Shown: positions 32,844 through 40,010 of the stretch, in pieces
Layout of the letters: every line of letters begins with the position of its first letter
Numbering within the stretch: the first letter of the stretch is position 1
Assembly (NCBI GenBank): GCA_965225895.1
Contig: CBDDBR010000010.1
Coordinates: 1-45,103 of the forward strand
DNA: 45,103 nucleotides
Direction: 5' to 3'
DNA from: Endobugula sp965225895
GTDB taxonomy: Bacteria; Pseudomonadota; Gammaproteobacteria; Pseudomonadales; Cellvibrionaceae
Notes under the pieces: generated by a model
Told to the model about the DNA's origin: nothing
What the model saw: the letters and a program-made list of their open reading frames with translations, nothing else
Database searches by the model: none
Position numbers and translations under genes: made by a program

Positions 32844-33533
32844 TTATGCAACCTCGGAAACATCAATATTTAGGAAACCCGCGCTGTTAAGCTGCTGGTG
32901 TTTCGCGTCATTAACGGCTTCTTTTCGAGCCATAGCCACGATTTCATTAACCCAGCCATATCCTTTTGTGTGACGGTCAGCTTTGTTTTTACCGTACTTC
33001 TCAGAGCAAGCGTAGCAAATGCCATACTGCCCCGACGCTGTACCCGTACAATATTTCGGGTTGTCTGGTTGGGTTGGACAATCAAATTTTAAGCTAGCGG
33101 CGATGGTATTTGTTTTGGAATCGGATAGCTTAATTGCTGGTTGTTCAGTATATATACTAGAAGACATGTCATATGTTTCCATTTTTGACTCATTTTGGTA
33201 ATTCATAACAATAAGCCGATCTTCTGCCCGTCGTAATGCCTTGTATGCCGAGAATCGGTTAATCCCTAATTTATCGCTTATGTACGTCGTTTCGGTAAGC
33301 CCTAGCCGCTTGGCTTCTTCTGCCAAGTTTAACACCGTGCGTTGACGCGGTAATAAAGTGATATGGTTCGTCATAGCGCGATAAAATAACTTCTTGAAGC
33401 GTCCAAACTCAACCGGACGCGACACGATCATGTCTTGTAGTAGTGCAATCGCACCCTTACCCATTTCCTCTATATCAATAGCATCCACCCAAGATTCAGG
33501 CATCTCATACCAATGTGAATTAATCGTGGTCAT
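32844..33533 (-). CDS. HTH protein with a sigma-region-4-like segment and cysteine cluster
   Basis: 229 residues. Residues about 60-110 (LLPRQRTVLNLAEEAKRLGLTETTYISDKLGINRFSAYKALRRAEDRL) look like a sigma-4-type or related HTH. The C-terminal half has CPTQPDNPKYC...YGICYACSEKYG, a possible zinc site. A role as late-gene activator is suggested by its place near the end of the early operon. ATG 33533 follows GGCGG and overlaps the upstream gene's stop. Confidence 0.6.
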   Translation of the reverse strand: MTTINSHWYEMPESWVDAIDIEEMGKGAIALLQDMIVSRPVEFGRFKKLFYRAMTNHITLLPRQRTVLNLAEEAKRLGLTETTYISDKLGINRFSAYKALRRAEDRLIVMNYQNESKMETYDMSSSIYTEQPAIKLSDSKTNTIAASLKFDCPTQPDNPKYCTGTASGQYGICYACSEKYGKNKADRHTKGYGWVNEIVAMARKEAVNDAKHQQLNSAGFLNIDVSEVA

Positions 33534-33747
33534 CTTGAGCCGCCTCTCTACAGTGCCGTGCATAATGCCCTTTTGCGTTCATAAATGCCGCGTTATGGGT
33601 GGCGTAAGTATCCGTATTGCGTAGTAGGATCGTCTCGCCATTGTCTTCAAAGGTGAGAATATACGACCATAAACCATCGTTGCAGGTGCAGGCGACTGAA
33701 AAGCCATCGCGTATCATCGTAATGTCATTTGTTTGGGTTGCGTCCAT
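33520..33747 (-). CDS. Hypothetical protein
   Basis: 75 residues with a beta-rich middle (GFSVACTCNDGLWSYILTFEDNGETILLRN) and no recognised family. ATG 33747 follows GAGGT. It overlaps the next gene by 14 bp. Confidence 0.55.
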   Translation of the reverse strand: MDATQTNDITMIRDGFSVACTCNDGLWSYILTFEDNGETILLRNTDTYATHNAAFMNAKGHYARHCREAAQDDHD

Positions 33748-33812
33748 GTGTGACCTCAATAATCAATATGCACAATAGAATCAATATATCTATTATACCG
33801 TGATTTTTGAGG

Positions 33813-34507
33813 CTATTTTGTGAGGTATTTGAATACTTCTTGAGCAATTGGATAAATAACTTGTGGCACAACAGCATTCCCGAGTGCCTTGATACGATCA
33901 CGGCGCAGGTCTTTGCGGCCTGTAACACGCGGTGGCTCAAAATCATGTTGGGGTACACCACGCGGTGCAGGGAATTGATGGGATGCAACATCATAGATTA
34001 ATCGAGGTCGGTCCATCCCACTGGGTAGCCCATCAGCAACTCGACCCAATCCGGATTCAAGCTGTGCGGTTTGTTTTCCTCGACGACTTGCCCCTCGATG
34101 TACTTCCGGTTTATTGCATGTTGATGGGATTTGCTTCCGTGCTTGCCAACTCCCTTGCCGGTACTCGCTCGGGGTGTTCCCCAATTTTGCTGATCGTAGA
34201 CCGCGAATTGAGTCAAGTTCATTCCGAACCTCACACCCTTCTCGGATTGTCTGTAGAGTGCCCCCGAATCGGTTTCCCCGTAGTATTTTGGATCGGTTGA
34301 CGCACCTCGCTCCCCGTCGGGGGACCCGGGCGTTGGATACATCTTCACCAACCGTCCGAGTCCCACGCTTCCATCCTTGCCGTTCTGATTGACTTTCCGA
34401 GGCATCCCCGTTTTTGTCATGTAATACGTGTCGTTCTTGCCGATTATCGCACCCGTTGTCGCATCGCTTGCGGTTGGGCTTGGATAATTGTTCATCTGCG
34501 CGGTCAA
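33813..34507 (-). pseudogene. C-terminal remnant of a phage DNA cytosine methyltransferase, frameshifted
   Basis: The frame at 33998-34507 reads MNNYPSPTASDAT...HSLNPDWVELLMGYPVGWTDLD, the target-recognition part of phage Dcm-like methylases. The family's closing motif, PPRV...KDLRRDRIKALGNAVVPQV, follows in a different frame (33813 to about 34010), a -1 shift away. The N-terminal half with the SAM-binding motif and catalytic PC motif is absent: upstream lies an unrelated membrane gene, and there is no convincing start (TTG 34507 or ATG 34495 without AGGAG). As read it cannot be an active methylase. It is a decayed remnant, unless the shift is an error and a separate N-terminal subunit exists. 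Confidence 0.65.
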
Positions 34508-34561
34508 TCCGTTGCGTGGGATATTGGCGCAATTCGCCCCCTTAATTGGGGGTCTTGTGGG

Positions 34562-35518
34562 TTATCTATTTTTCCGCGCCTGACTTCGTGCTTTATACAT
34601 GGTTGATTTACCTATTCCCAATTTTACGCCTAACTCGATTGGATCAGATTCAAGGTCTTCAGGGTGGTTAATATAATGTTCCATAGCTTTGTCCAATGCG
34701 CTGGAATTTCGTTGGAAACCGTAAGAACTTTCCATCTTTCCATTTCCAATTGGAATGGAATTTGTGGAATTATTTATGTTTTCCATACTTTCCATTCTTT
34801 GCGGAAGTGTTGGAGTCTGTGGCTTAGACACTTTGATTGTGTCGCCATATTCCTTTTTCTTATTATTCCAAGAGTTTTCCAAACTGGTACGCCATGCCTG
34901 CATAGACTCATCATAATCATCTAACGCAACGGAATTTTCCTGCTTCAACCCTAAGACATTAATAGCTAAAATATCACCACATAGATACGCATTGATTGGA
35001 GGGATTGACGCAACCCAAAGATATATAAATATAGCAACCCATGACCACAAAGTAATAAAATTTTGATCTGTCGGAAGCTTTCCGCTTTGGTCTAATACCC
35101 CATAAATATTTATGGCAAACATTGCACCTGCTGCCGAAATTACACCAATTTTTAAAGGCTTTCTTTTGTCTTGTGGTTGATACTCATCTGATGTCGAAAC
35201 AACATGAGCGTATGAAAAATAAATAGCGGTTAGCTCGATCATAATAAACGTAGACGCAGCCAGAATAAATGCAATTATGGGGTGCATATCTTCATTACCT
35301 TGAAGCACAACAGGTAAAGTATGGCTGGCCGATATAACTGCGCTAGCAATCAGGATTACAGCGACTACCCAATGATGCCATGTAATCAATTCAGTCATTA
35401 CAGGCTCTTTGGGCTGTGGGTTGAATAAGATATACTTTTTGACGTGGGCATGATACGCCTGTTCGTACCGTCTGGCGTGTTCAATAAATATATCTTTATT
35501 TTCTTCCTGATTCTCCAT
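34562..35518 (-). CDS. Membrane protein with C-terminal HTH
   Basis: 318 residues. Four hydrophobic segments (about residues 48-68, 79-105, 123-143, 157-178) are followed by a linker of about 90 residues and a C-terminal HTH-like end (PIELGVKLGIGKSTMYKARSQARKNR, about 290-318). This architecture recalls DUF2637-type proteins of actinobacterial plasmids and phages, which combine membrane helices with a DNA-binding-like tail. It may tether DNA to the membrane or act as a one-component regulator. Confidence 0.6.
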   Translation of the reverse strand: MENQEENKDIFIEHARRYEQAYHAHVKKYILFNPQPKEPVMTELITWHHWVVAVILIASAVISASHTLPVVLQGNEDMHPIIAFILAASTFIMIELTAIYFSYAHVVSTSDEYQPQDKRKPLKIGVISAAGAMFAINIYGVLDQSGKLPTDQNFITLWSWVAIFIYLWVASIPPINAYLCGDILAINVLGLKQENSVALDDYDESMQAWRTSLENSWNNKKKEYGDTIKVSKPQTPTLPQRMESMENINNSTNSIPIGNGKMESSYGFQRNSSALDKAMEHYINHPEDLESDPIELGVKLGIGKSTMYKARSQARKNR

Positions 35519-35521
35519 AAC

Positions 35522-35764
35522 TTATCCCGTCTCATCAAATTTTATTATGCGTTCTGACATTAACCGAATCGCCTTTCGGTTGGCTGAATACCATTTCCTG
35601 AAATACAGCTTCTTTAAGTAGTGTCCCGCCATCGGCTTCCGATCTGCAATACACACATTACAAGCCGATGTCAACTTATCGAATGTGCGATTATCCGCGT
35701 TGAAGTGTGTCAAGGTCGCGGGTTTGGTTTGGTCGCATTGCGTACAAGTTTTCTCTTTATCCAT
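35522..35764 (-). CDS. Small zinc-finger protein (HNH-companion type)
   Basis: 80 residues. CTQCDQTKPATLTHFNADNRTF...CNVC matches the zinc finger seen at the start of many HNH endonucleases and of the nuclease fusion at 5916, but no HNH core follows. The basic C-terminal half could bind nucleic acid. The ATG itself lies inside an operator copy (35762-35775). Confidence 0.65.
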   Translation of the reverse strand: MDKEKTCTQCDQTKPATLTHFNADNRTFDKLTSACNVCIADRKPMAGHYLKKLYFRKWYSANRKAIRLMSERIIKFDETG

Positions 35765-35775
35765 AACTATTTACG
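35762..35775. promoter_or_regulatory. 14-bp dyad operator overlapping a start codon
   Basis: CATAACTATTTACG (exact). The start codon of the zinc-finger gene is within it. On the minus strand TATAGCAT lies just upstream (35787-35780), as in the promoter at 18268, so the operator would cover the transcription start. Confidence 0.75.
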
Positions 35776-35812
35776 ATCCTATGCTATACTTGCATTGTCA
35801 GTAGTTCAGATT

Positions 35813-35852
35813 GCCCCCGTTGCGCGATGCTTCAGGGGCTTTCTGTTTTTTA
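35813..35852 (+). terminator. Terminator-like hairpin, T-run on the plus strand
   Basis: GCCCC (35813-35817) and GGGGC (35835-35839), then TTTCTGTTTTTT on the plus strand. All nearby genes are on the minus strand, so it would stop antisense transcription; it also forms a hairpin in the minus transcript between two genes. Confidence 0.5.
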
Positions 35853-36335
35853 ACGTGACTCTTGCAACTTTTTTAACTCCGATTTAAGTTTCTTCATATC
35901 GTCAACCGCTTGAATGTATAGCCCCACAAATACGCTTAATGCCTCTTGGTAGTAGGCAATATCATCAGGGTTATCCGTTCCCGACTTCCAAAACAGCGTC
36001 TTGTCACGATTGGCACGATGCTTATTGATAACGGCTTGTTGTGCGTCTATCTTGGCAGTCATCCCCATAATCATTTCATCGAGTGCTGCAACATGTAACA
36101 ATGGATCAGGGTCTTTTGGGTCAAGATACCGCGCACTATACAATTCGATATGTCTTTCTTTTTCTTTGTCATAGAGATAAGCCTGTGGGCTTGATCCTGC
36201 TCTAATTATAAACCCGTTTGCGCCCCAATCTTCGGCGGTCAAGAGGTGTGATGGTTGGTCGCACTCTGAATAAACCTTGCCATGCTTAGGGACAATTTGG
36301 ATTTCGGATAAGTCGAATAGGGCAATCTGAAACAT
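35850..36335 (-). CDS. Hypothetical early protein
   Basis: 161 residues: a mixed N-terminal domain and a helical C-terminal half (about 75-160) with a coiled-coil end (KKLKSELKKLQESR). No family recognised. It shares one base with the upstream stop (36335), indicating coupling to the HTH gene. Confidence 0.6.
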   Translation of the reverse strand: MFQIALFDLSEIQIVPKHGKVYSECDQPSHLLTAEDWGANGFIIRAGSSPQAYLYDKEKERHIELYSARYLDPKDPDPLLHVAALDEMIMGMTAKIDAQQAVINKHRANRDKTLFWKSGTDNPDDIAYYQEALSVFVGLYIQAVDDMKKLKSELKKLQESR

Positions 36336-36562
36336 TATATTTTCCTCCCTTCAAGCCATTGGTTTAATAAGTGGCGTTTGTTCTGCCCGGTGGCGTTCCC
36401 GAAATCAAGTTTTGTATAGAGCTTATTCATCGTTGTGCCTTGGCTCGAATACGTGACGAATCGCGCAGCCGCAATTTCACGGTTGCTGATACTAGGATTT
36501 GCTTGAATCAAGGCTAAGGTTTCGTGTTCGGGTCGTGTAAATTGAATCCGTTCCTGTTGCAT
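36335..36562 (-). CDS. Small LuxR-type HTH protein
   Basis: 75 residues. LIQANPSISNREIAAARFVTYSSQGTTMNKLYTKLDF follows the GerE/LuxR helix-turn-helix pattern (ISNREIA...GTTMNKLYTKL). A stand-alone HTH of this size can be a phage transcription regulator and is one candidate for the unknown operator-binding protein. Confidence 0.6.
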   Translation of the reverse strand: MQQERIQFTRPEHETLALIQANPSISNREIAAARFVTYSSQGTTMNKLYTKLDFGNATGQNKRHLLNQWLEGRKI

Positions 36563-36571
36563 GTCATCCTC

Positions 36572-36796
36572 CTAGAAGCTAAGGTCAAAAAAATCGTCTT
36601 GGAATATCATGATTGCCGATTTCCGTGCAACCAATTTACTATAGGTGAATCGCTTGCCACACGCGCAGACAGTATCCACGCGCACCCGTCGCATCTTCCC
36701 AGCAGACCATTCGCGCAGGTCTTTTAGTTCCTGAGTGCCTGTTTTGCCACACTCAGGACATCGCAAATCGACCAAGAACACCCCATCTTGTATCAT
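36572..36796 (-). CDS. Small zinc-ribbon protein
   Basis: 74 residues with CPECGKTG...VCACGKRF, a four-cysteine zinc ribbon (about residues 13-48). It follows the PAPS-reductase-like gene across a conserved stop-start repeat (36794-36827). It may bind DNA or assist its neighbour. Confidence 0.65.
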   Translation of the reverse strand: MIQDGVFLVDLRCPECGKTGTQELKDLREWSAGKMRRVRVDTVCACGKRFTYSKLVARKSAIMIFQDDFFDLSF

Positions 36797-36827
36797 CTGC
36801 TTAGTCTCCTATCTCGCTAAGTTGTCG
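36794..36827 (-). repeat. Gene-boundary repeat C, copy 1
   Basis: 34 bp nearly identical to 37764-37797. It encodes the shared C-terminal end RQLSEIGD, the stop, the AGGAG ribosome site (overlapping the last codons) and the next ATG. Confidence 0.85.
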
Positions 36828-37766
36828 ATTCTTAATCTTCATGCCCATTTGACGATCAAACTGCGACCCTATACAACTAGTACACAGCCCAAAAAAGTCT
36901 TGTTGTCCATCTGATTCGCGTTGGATTTCGGTTACAGTACGATCTCCTATGACACGATCCCCTTGAGCGTGTCCCCAATAACAATGGGTTTCCTTGATGC
37001 TTTTGATAGATTGGAAGTGCTTAACGCCTTGTTCCCAGAAATCAATTCGTTTGCCATGTTCAGGATATAGACTGTCGATAACCTGTTTTTCGTCGCGTGT
37101 TGCGTATGCACCACACCCACATTCGCCACTCATGCCCATTGCGATAGACACTGGGTTTTTAGGCTGATTAATAGCGTTAATGACTTGCTGGCAATCAGAT
37201 TTATGCCAATGAATCAATGGTGACACCCAAATACCCTCTGAGTTTTTGTTGTAAGCCTCTACGTTTCCCATACGTCGTATACTCTCAGATGAACGTACAC
37301 CTGTTACAAAGCCTATATTCTTACCACCTAGCTTTCGGGCTTCTTTTCGCGCTTGCCTTAAAGGTCGCTCTTTAAGGAATCGATACATCATGCCGTGTTG
37401 TGGCGGTCCAGGGAACCCATATTCAATCGTGACTTGCTCATAGCTAGTGGCAGGCGTTTTTGCGATCAACTCCCACCTGTTTAACTTACAAATGTCGCGT
37501 GTATACCGTGTAGCAATACTGTCAGGTTTGCCCGTTTCCCACGAATTACTGTCTGTAATGCCTGTCTGTGTATCAATATGAATCACTCCTGCAAATAGGG
37601 GATGTGCCGAGGCAACATGAGTCAACGCCATCGAGTCGTTTCCGCCTGATAGCAGAACAAAAAACGCATCAAGATTATAGACATCAACCGCCGTATTGAT
37701 GATTTTCAAGGAGTGTTTTATCTTGGCTTCAATAGCTTGATTTGGTGCTTTGCTGATTATAGACAT
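36801..37766 (-). CDS. PAPS reductase / DndC-like PP-loop protein
   Basis: 321 residues. The PP-loop LLSGGNDSMALTHV (about residues 36-50), followed by GVIHIDTQTGI, marks the adenine-nucleotide alpha hydrolase fold of PAPS reductases and DndC-like enzymes. Cysteines SGECGCGAY (about 213-222), a later HCYWGH and CTSC suggest an iron-sulphur or zinc site. Phage members may act in sulphur-based DNA or tRNA modification or sulphate metabolism. No dnd partners are nearby. It shares its C-terminal eight residues with the unrelated neighbour upstream. Confidence 0.75.
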   Translation of the reverse strand: MSIISKAPNQAIEAKIKHSLKIINTAVDVYNLDAFFVLLSGGNDSMALTHVASAHPLFAGVIHIDTQTGITDSNSWETGKPDSIATRYTRDICKLNRWELIAKTPATSYEQVTIEYGFPGPPQHGMMYRFLKERPLRQARKEARKLGGKNIGFVTGVRSSESIRRMGNVEAYNKNSEGIWVSPLIHWHKSDCQQVINAINQPKNPVSIAMGMSGECGCGAYATRDEKQVIDSLYPEHGKRIDFWEQGVKHFQSIKSIKETHCYWGHAQGDRVIGDRTVTEIQRESDGQQDFFGLCTSCIGSQFDRQMGMKIKNRQLSEIGD

Positions 37767-37797
37767 CTGCTTAGTCTCCTATCTCTGATAATTGTCG
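37764..37797 (-). repeat. Gene-boundary repeat C, copy 2
   Basis: Same layout as 36794-36827: end of one gene (RQLSEIGD), stop, ribosome site and the next ATG. Confidence 0.85.
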
Positions 37798-38193
37798 TGT
37801 TGTAACACCGTAGTCATGCTTGGCTGTAACCCACACACCGCCGTTTCTTGCATGTGTGAATATCCGTGTGATTTCGCATGTTTGCGACACGCCTTGAATC
37901 GGAATAACTTGACCGACTATGTACCGGGTAAAGTAAACATCTTTGTACGGGCTAGGCTTAGGTGCTGGCAACAATCCCGCAATCTTAGGCGCAGGGAGCA
38001 AATATTGGGGCTTAAACGCATTTTTATGCAGAATTAGGAATGTAGGGTAGGTCATATGAATCCGCGTGATTTTATGCGCTTTTGCGACGCTTTGGCTCAT
38101 TGATTTATCGGACGGGTCAAAAATATACTGAATATTGCCCATCAAGATACTTTTGGGATTAGGTCGTAAATAGTTATGATCGAGTGCGTTCAT
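37771..38193 (-). CDS. Hypothetical early protein
   Basis: 140 residues, beta-rich, no family recognised. It contains a short repeat (LLPAPKIAG-LLPAPKPS). AAAGGAG precedes ATG 38193. An exact operator copy lies inside codons 6-10 (HNYLR), the only exact copy within a coding sequence. Its last eight residues are identical to those of the PAPS-reductase-like protein. Confidence 0.6.
   Translation of the reverse strand: MNALDHNYLRPNPKSILMGNIQYIFDPSDKSMSQSVAKAHKITRIHMTYPTFLILHKNAFKPQYLLPAPKIAGLLPAPKPSPYKDVYFTRYIVGQVIPIQGVSQTCEITRIFTHARNGGVWVTAKHDYGVTTRQLSEIGD
38165..38178. promoter_or_regulatory. 14-bp dyad operator inside the start of a gene
   Basis: CGTAAATAGTTATG (exact), 15 bp inside the gene at 38193. 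In this position a bound protein could block elongation rather than initiation. Confidence 0.65.
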
Positions 38194-38396
38194 GCTAAAT
38201 TCTCCTTTGAACCTTGTATTTCACGTTCAATATCTTTCATTTGAGCCTTTACAGCAATTAAAATTTGACGATACTCTTGCTTTGTGTACGGAATGCCATC
38301 AATCGGCGGACAGTATTGAATATCAAGCCAGCGTAATTCGATTTGGGCTAGGTCGTAATACCACAGCCTCAAGAATTCAAGTCGTTCATTGCTCAT
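38190..38396 (-). CDS. Small helical hypothetical protein
   Basis: 68 residues from ATG 38396 (MSNERLEFLRLWYYDLAQIELRW), which follows AAGGGGG in the end of the helicase gene. Overlaps the next gene by 4 nt. A helicase-loader-sized helical partner is conceivable but not shown. Confidence 0.6.
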   Translation of the reverse strand: MSNERLEFLRLWYYDLAQIELRWLDIQYCPPIDGIPYTKQEYRQILIAVKAQMKDIEREIQGSKENLA

Positions 38397-38398
38397 GA

Positions 38399-39811
38399 TT
38401 AAAACCCCCTTTGTGCTTGGCTTAAAAAACGTGCAGATTCTGGATGCCATCTAAGATATTGTGTTCCCGTTGCACCTCCTCGATGCTTACGGATAAGTAT
38501 TTCGGCTTCAAATGGATCGGCTTCATCGTTATATCGATGGTCACGATAAATAAAGAGTTGTACATCAGCTTGAAAACCAATCCCTGCACTGTCTCTAAAA
38601 TCGCCTTCCATCGGGCGTTTATCTGTTCTGCTACGTAATGCGCCTGAGATTTGCGATAGGGCAATGACTACAATTTGTTCCTTGGTGGCAATTTCTTTCA
38701 ATGTACCCGCGATTTGTTGTAGCTCGGTGGCACGATTGCCGCGTACCGCGTCTTTTTCATCTGCTGTTAAATTCGTAATGAGGTCTACAATTACAAAATC
38801 ACATTTGCCGTGTTGAATTTTGAACCGTCTAACCTCGCTCCATACCTCAAGCGCGGTTAAGGTAGGAGTTGCTTTCAACCCAATATTGAGAAATTTAGAA
38901 TCATTTACGCAATCGATAACCGCTCGCCGTTCTGCATCTGTCTTTTGTGTGAGCTTTAACCATGATGGATGCATTCTTTTGAGGTCGTCTTGCGCCCAAG
39001 GCTTCAACTTATTGAGTGAAATCCCTGTTTTAGCTGCAACAAACCGCTGTGCCATCTCATTAACATCCATCTCCATACTGAGAAACAATCCACTTTTGAG
39101 GCTGTCTCGCATGTTCCCCGCAATAGATACCGCAAAGGATGTTTTACCCATTGATGAATCCCCGCCAATGACAACAAAATCACCTTTTTTAAAGCCACCT
39201 AACATCGCAGGACTATCTAATTCAGGAAATCCCGTTGTAAGTCGCGGGGTTGTTTTGCCTTGTTCGGCTAGTTCTGCATGATCGATATAATCACTAACTG
39301 CATCTTGAAGGCTTGGTGCTGGCGCGGTGTCTAGTGTAGCGAAGACCTTACCCAATATATTTTGGGCTTCCGTTTCAATGACGCGGATGTTCAAGTCTGC
39401 CCGAAAAGCAAGTTGTCTCATTTTGTCATTAGCTATCGCTAAGTTGCGGCGAATCGCTAGGCGTTTGATTTCTTCGGCATATTGTTCATGTTGCACCGAG
39501 TTCGACGCATCACGCGCTAACTTACGCAATCTGCCAAGTGCAACCAGTCCGCCGATAAGGTTATAGTTGTCATTGGGTTGCGCCTTTAACATGCTTTGGA
39601 CGGAAGCAATGGTTATATCAATGCCTGCTTCAGCACATGATTCAATCGCCTCCATAACATGCTGATATTTCAAAAACTTGAAGTGTTCCGCCTTTACGAT
39701 GCTGCGGACCACCTCACCACCATCTAGCAGACACGCGCCAATCACATAGGCTTCTGCTTCTTCATGTCCTAAATCTTCAATGCTCATGAGCTTAGGCTGC
39801 GGTGCGTTCAT
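38399..39811 (-). CDS. dnaB: Replicative DnaB-type helicase
   Basis: 470 residues. N-terminal DnaB domain (EEAEAYVIGACLLDGGEVVRSIV, about 17-110), linker, and RecA-like ATPase with Walker A GGDSSMGKTS (about residue 216), SMEMD, a Walker B region FVIVDLITNL and the LSQISGALRSR...DFRDSAGIGFQADVQLFIYR signature. It unwinds DNA at the fork. It lies downstream of the initiator gene as in many lambdoid and Gram-positive phages. It overlaps the small gene upstream by 20 bp. Confidence 0.93.
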   Translation of the reverse strand: MNAPQPKLMSIEDLGHEEAEAYVIGACLLDGGEVVRSIVKAEHFKFLKYQHVMEAIESCAEAGIDITIASVQSMLKAQPNDNYNLIGGLVALGRLRKLARDASNSVQHEQYAEEIKRLAIRRNLAIANDKMRQLAFRADLNIRVIETEAQNILGKVFATLDTAPAPSLQDAVSDYIDHAELAEQGKTTPRLTTGFPELDSPAMLGGFKKGDFVVIGGDSSMGKTSFAVSIAGNMRDSLKSGLFLSMEMDVNEMAQRFVAAKTGISLNKLKPWAQDDLKRMHPSWLKLTQKTDAERRAVIDCVNDSKFLNIGLKATPTLTALEVWSEVRRFKIQHGKCDFVIVDLITNLTADEKDAVRGNRATELQQIAGTLKEIATKEQIVVIALSQISGALRSRTDKRPMEGDFRDSAGIGFQADVQLFIYRDHRYNDEADPFEAEILIRKHRGGATGTQYLRWHPESARFLSQAQRGF

Positions 39812-40010
39812 TGGCTAACCCCCGTATGTATTGATTAAGTTTCAAGTAGCGACAAACCGATTCATCCACCGTAAGCATTAGCTCATTGTGATCCTGTACA
39901 ATATCCCCGACCAATTCGTCATAAGCGTCCGCGTAGTCCAATGACCAACTATCAACCCAATTCTCTAAACGAAACACTATAAATAACTGTTCTGAGTCTG
40001 TCCAATTCAT
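39792..40010 (-). CDS. Small acidic protein between initiator and helicase
   Basis: 72 residues, acidic and helical, no family recognised. ATGA overlap with the initiator gene and 20-bp overlap with the helicase gene. This is the position of a helicase loader or regulator, but it is too small for an AAA+ loader. Confidence 0.55.
   Translation of the reverse strand: MNWTDSEQLFIVFRLENWVDSWSLDYADAYDELVGDIVQDHNELMLTVDESVCRYLKLNQYIRGLANERTAA

Noticed and set aside
33813..34532. A single 239-residue Arg-rich protein starting at 34532
   Set aside because: Most of its length is the shadow of the methyltransferase-like frame at 33998-34507. Only its last 60 or so residues look real.
34725..34800. 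TTCCAATTGGAA palindrome and TTCCAT repeats as regulatory sites
   Set aside because: They lie in the linker of the membrane protein gene, and their repetition is explained by Met-Glu-Ser/Asn-rich codons. There is no promoter context.
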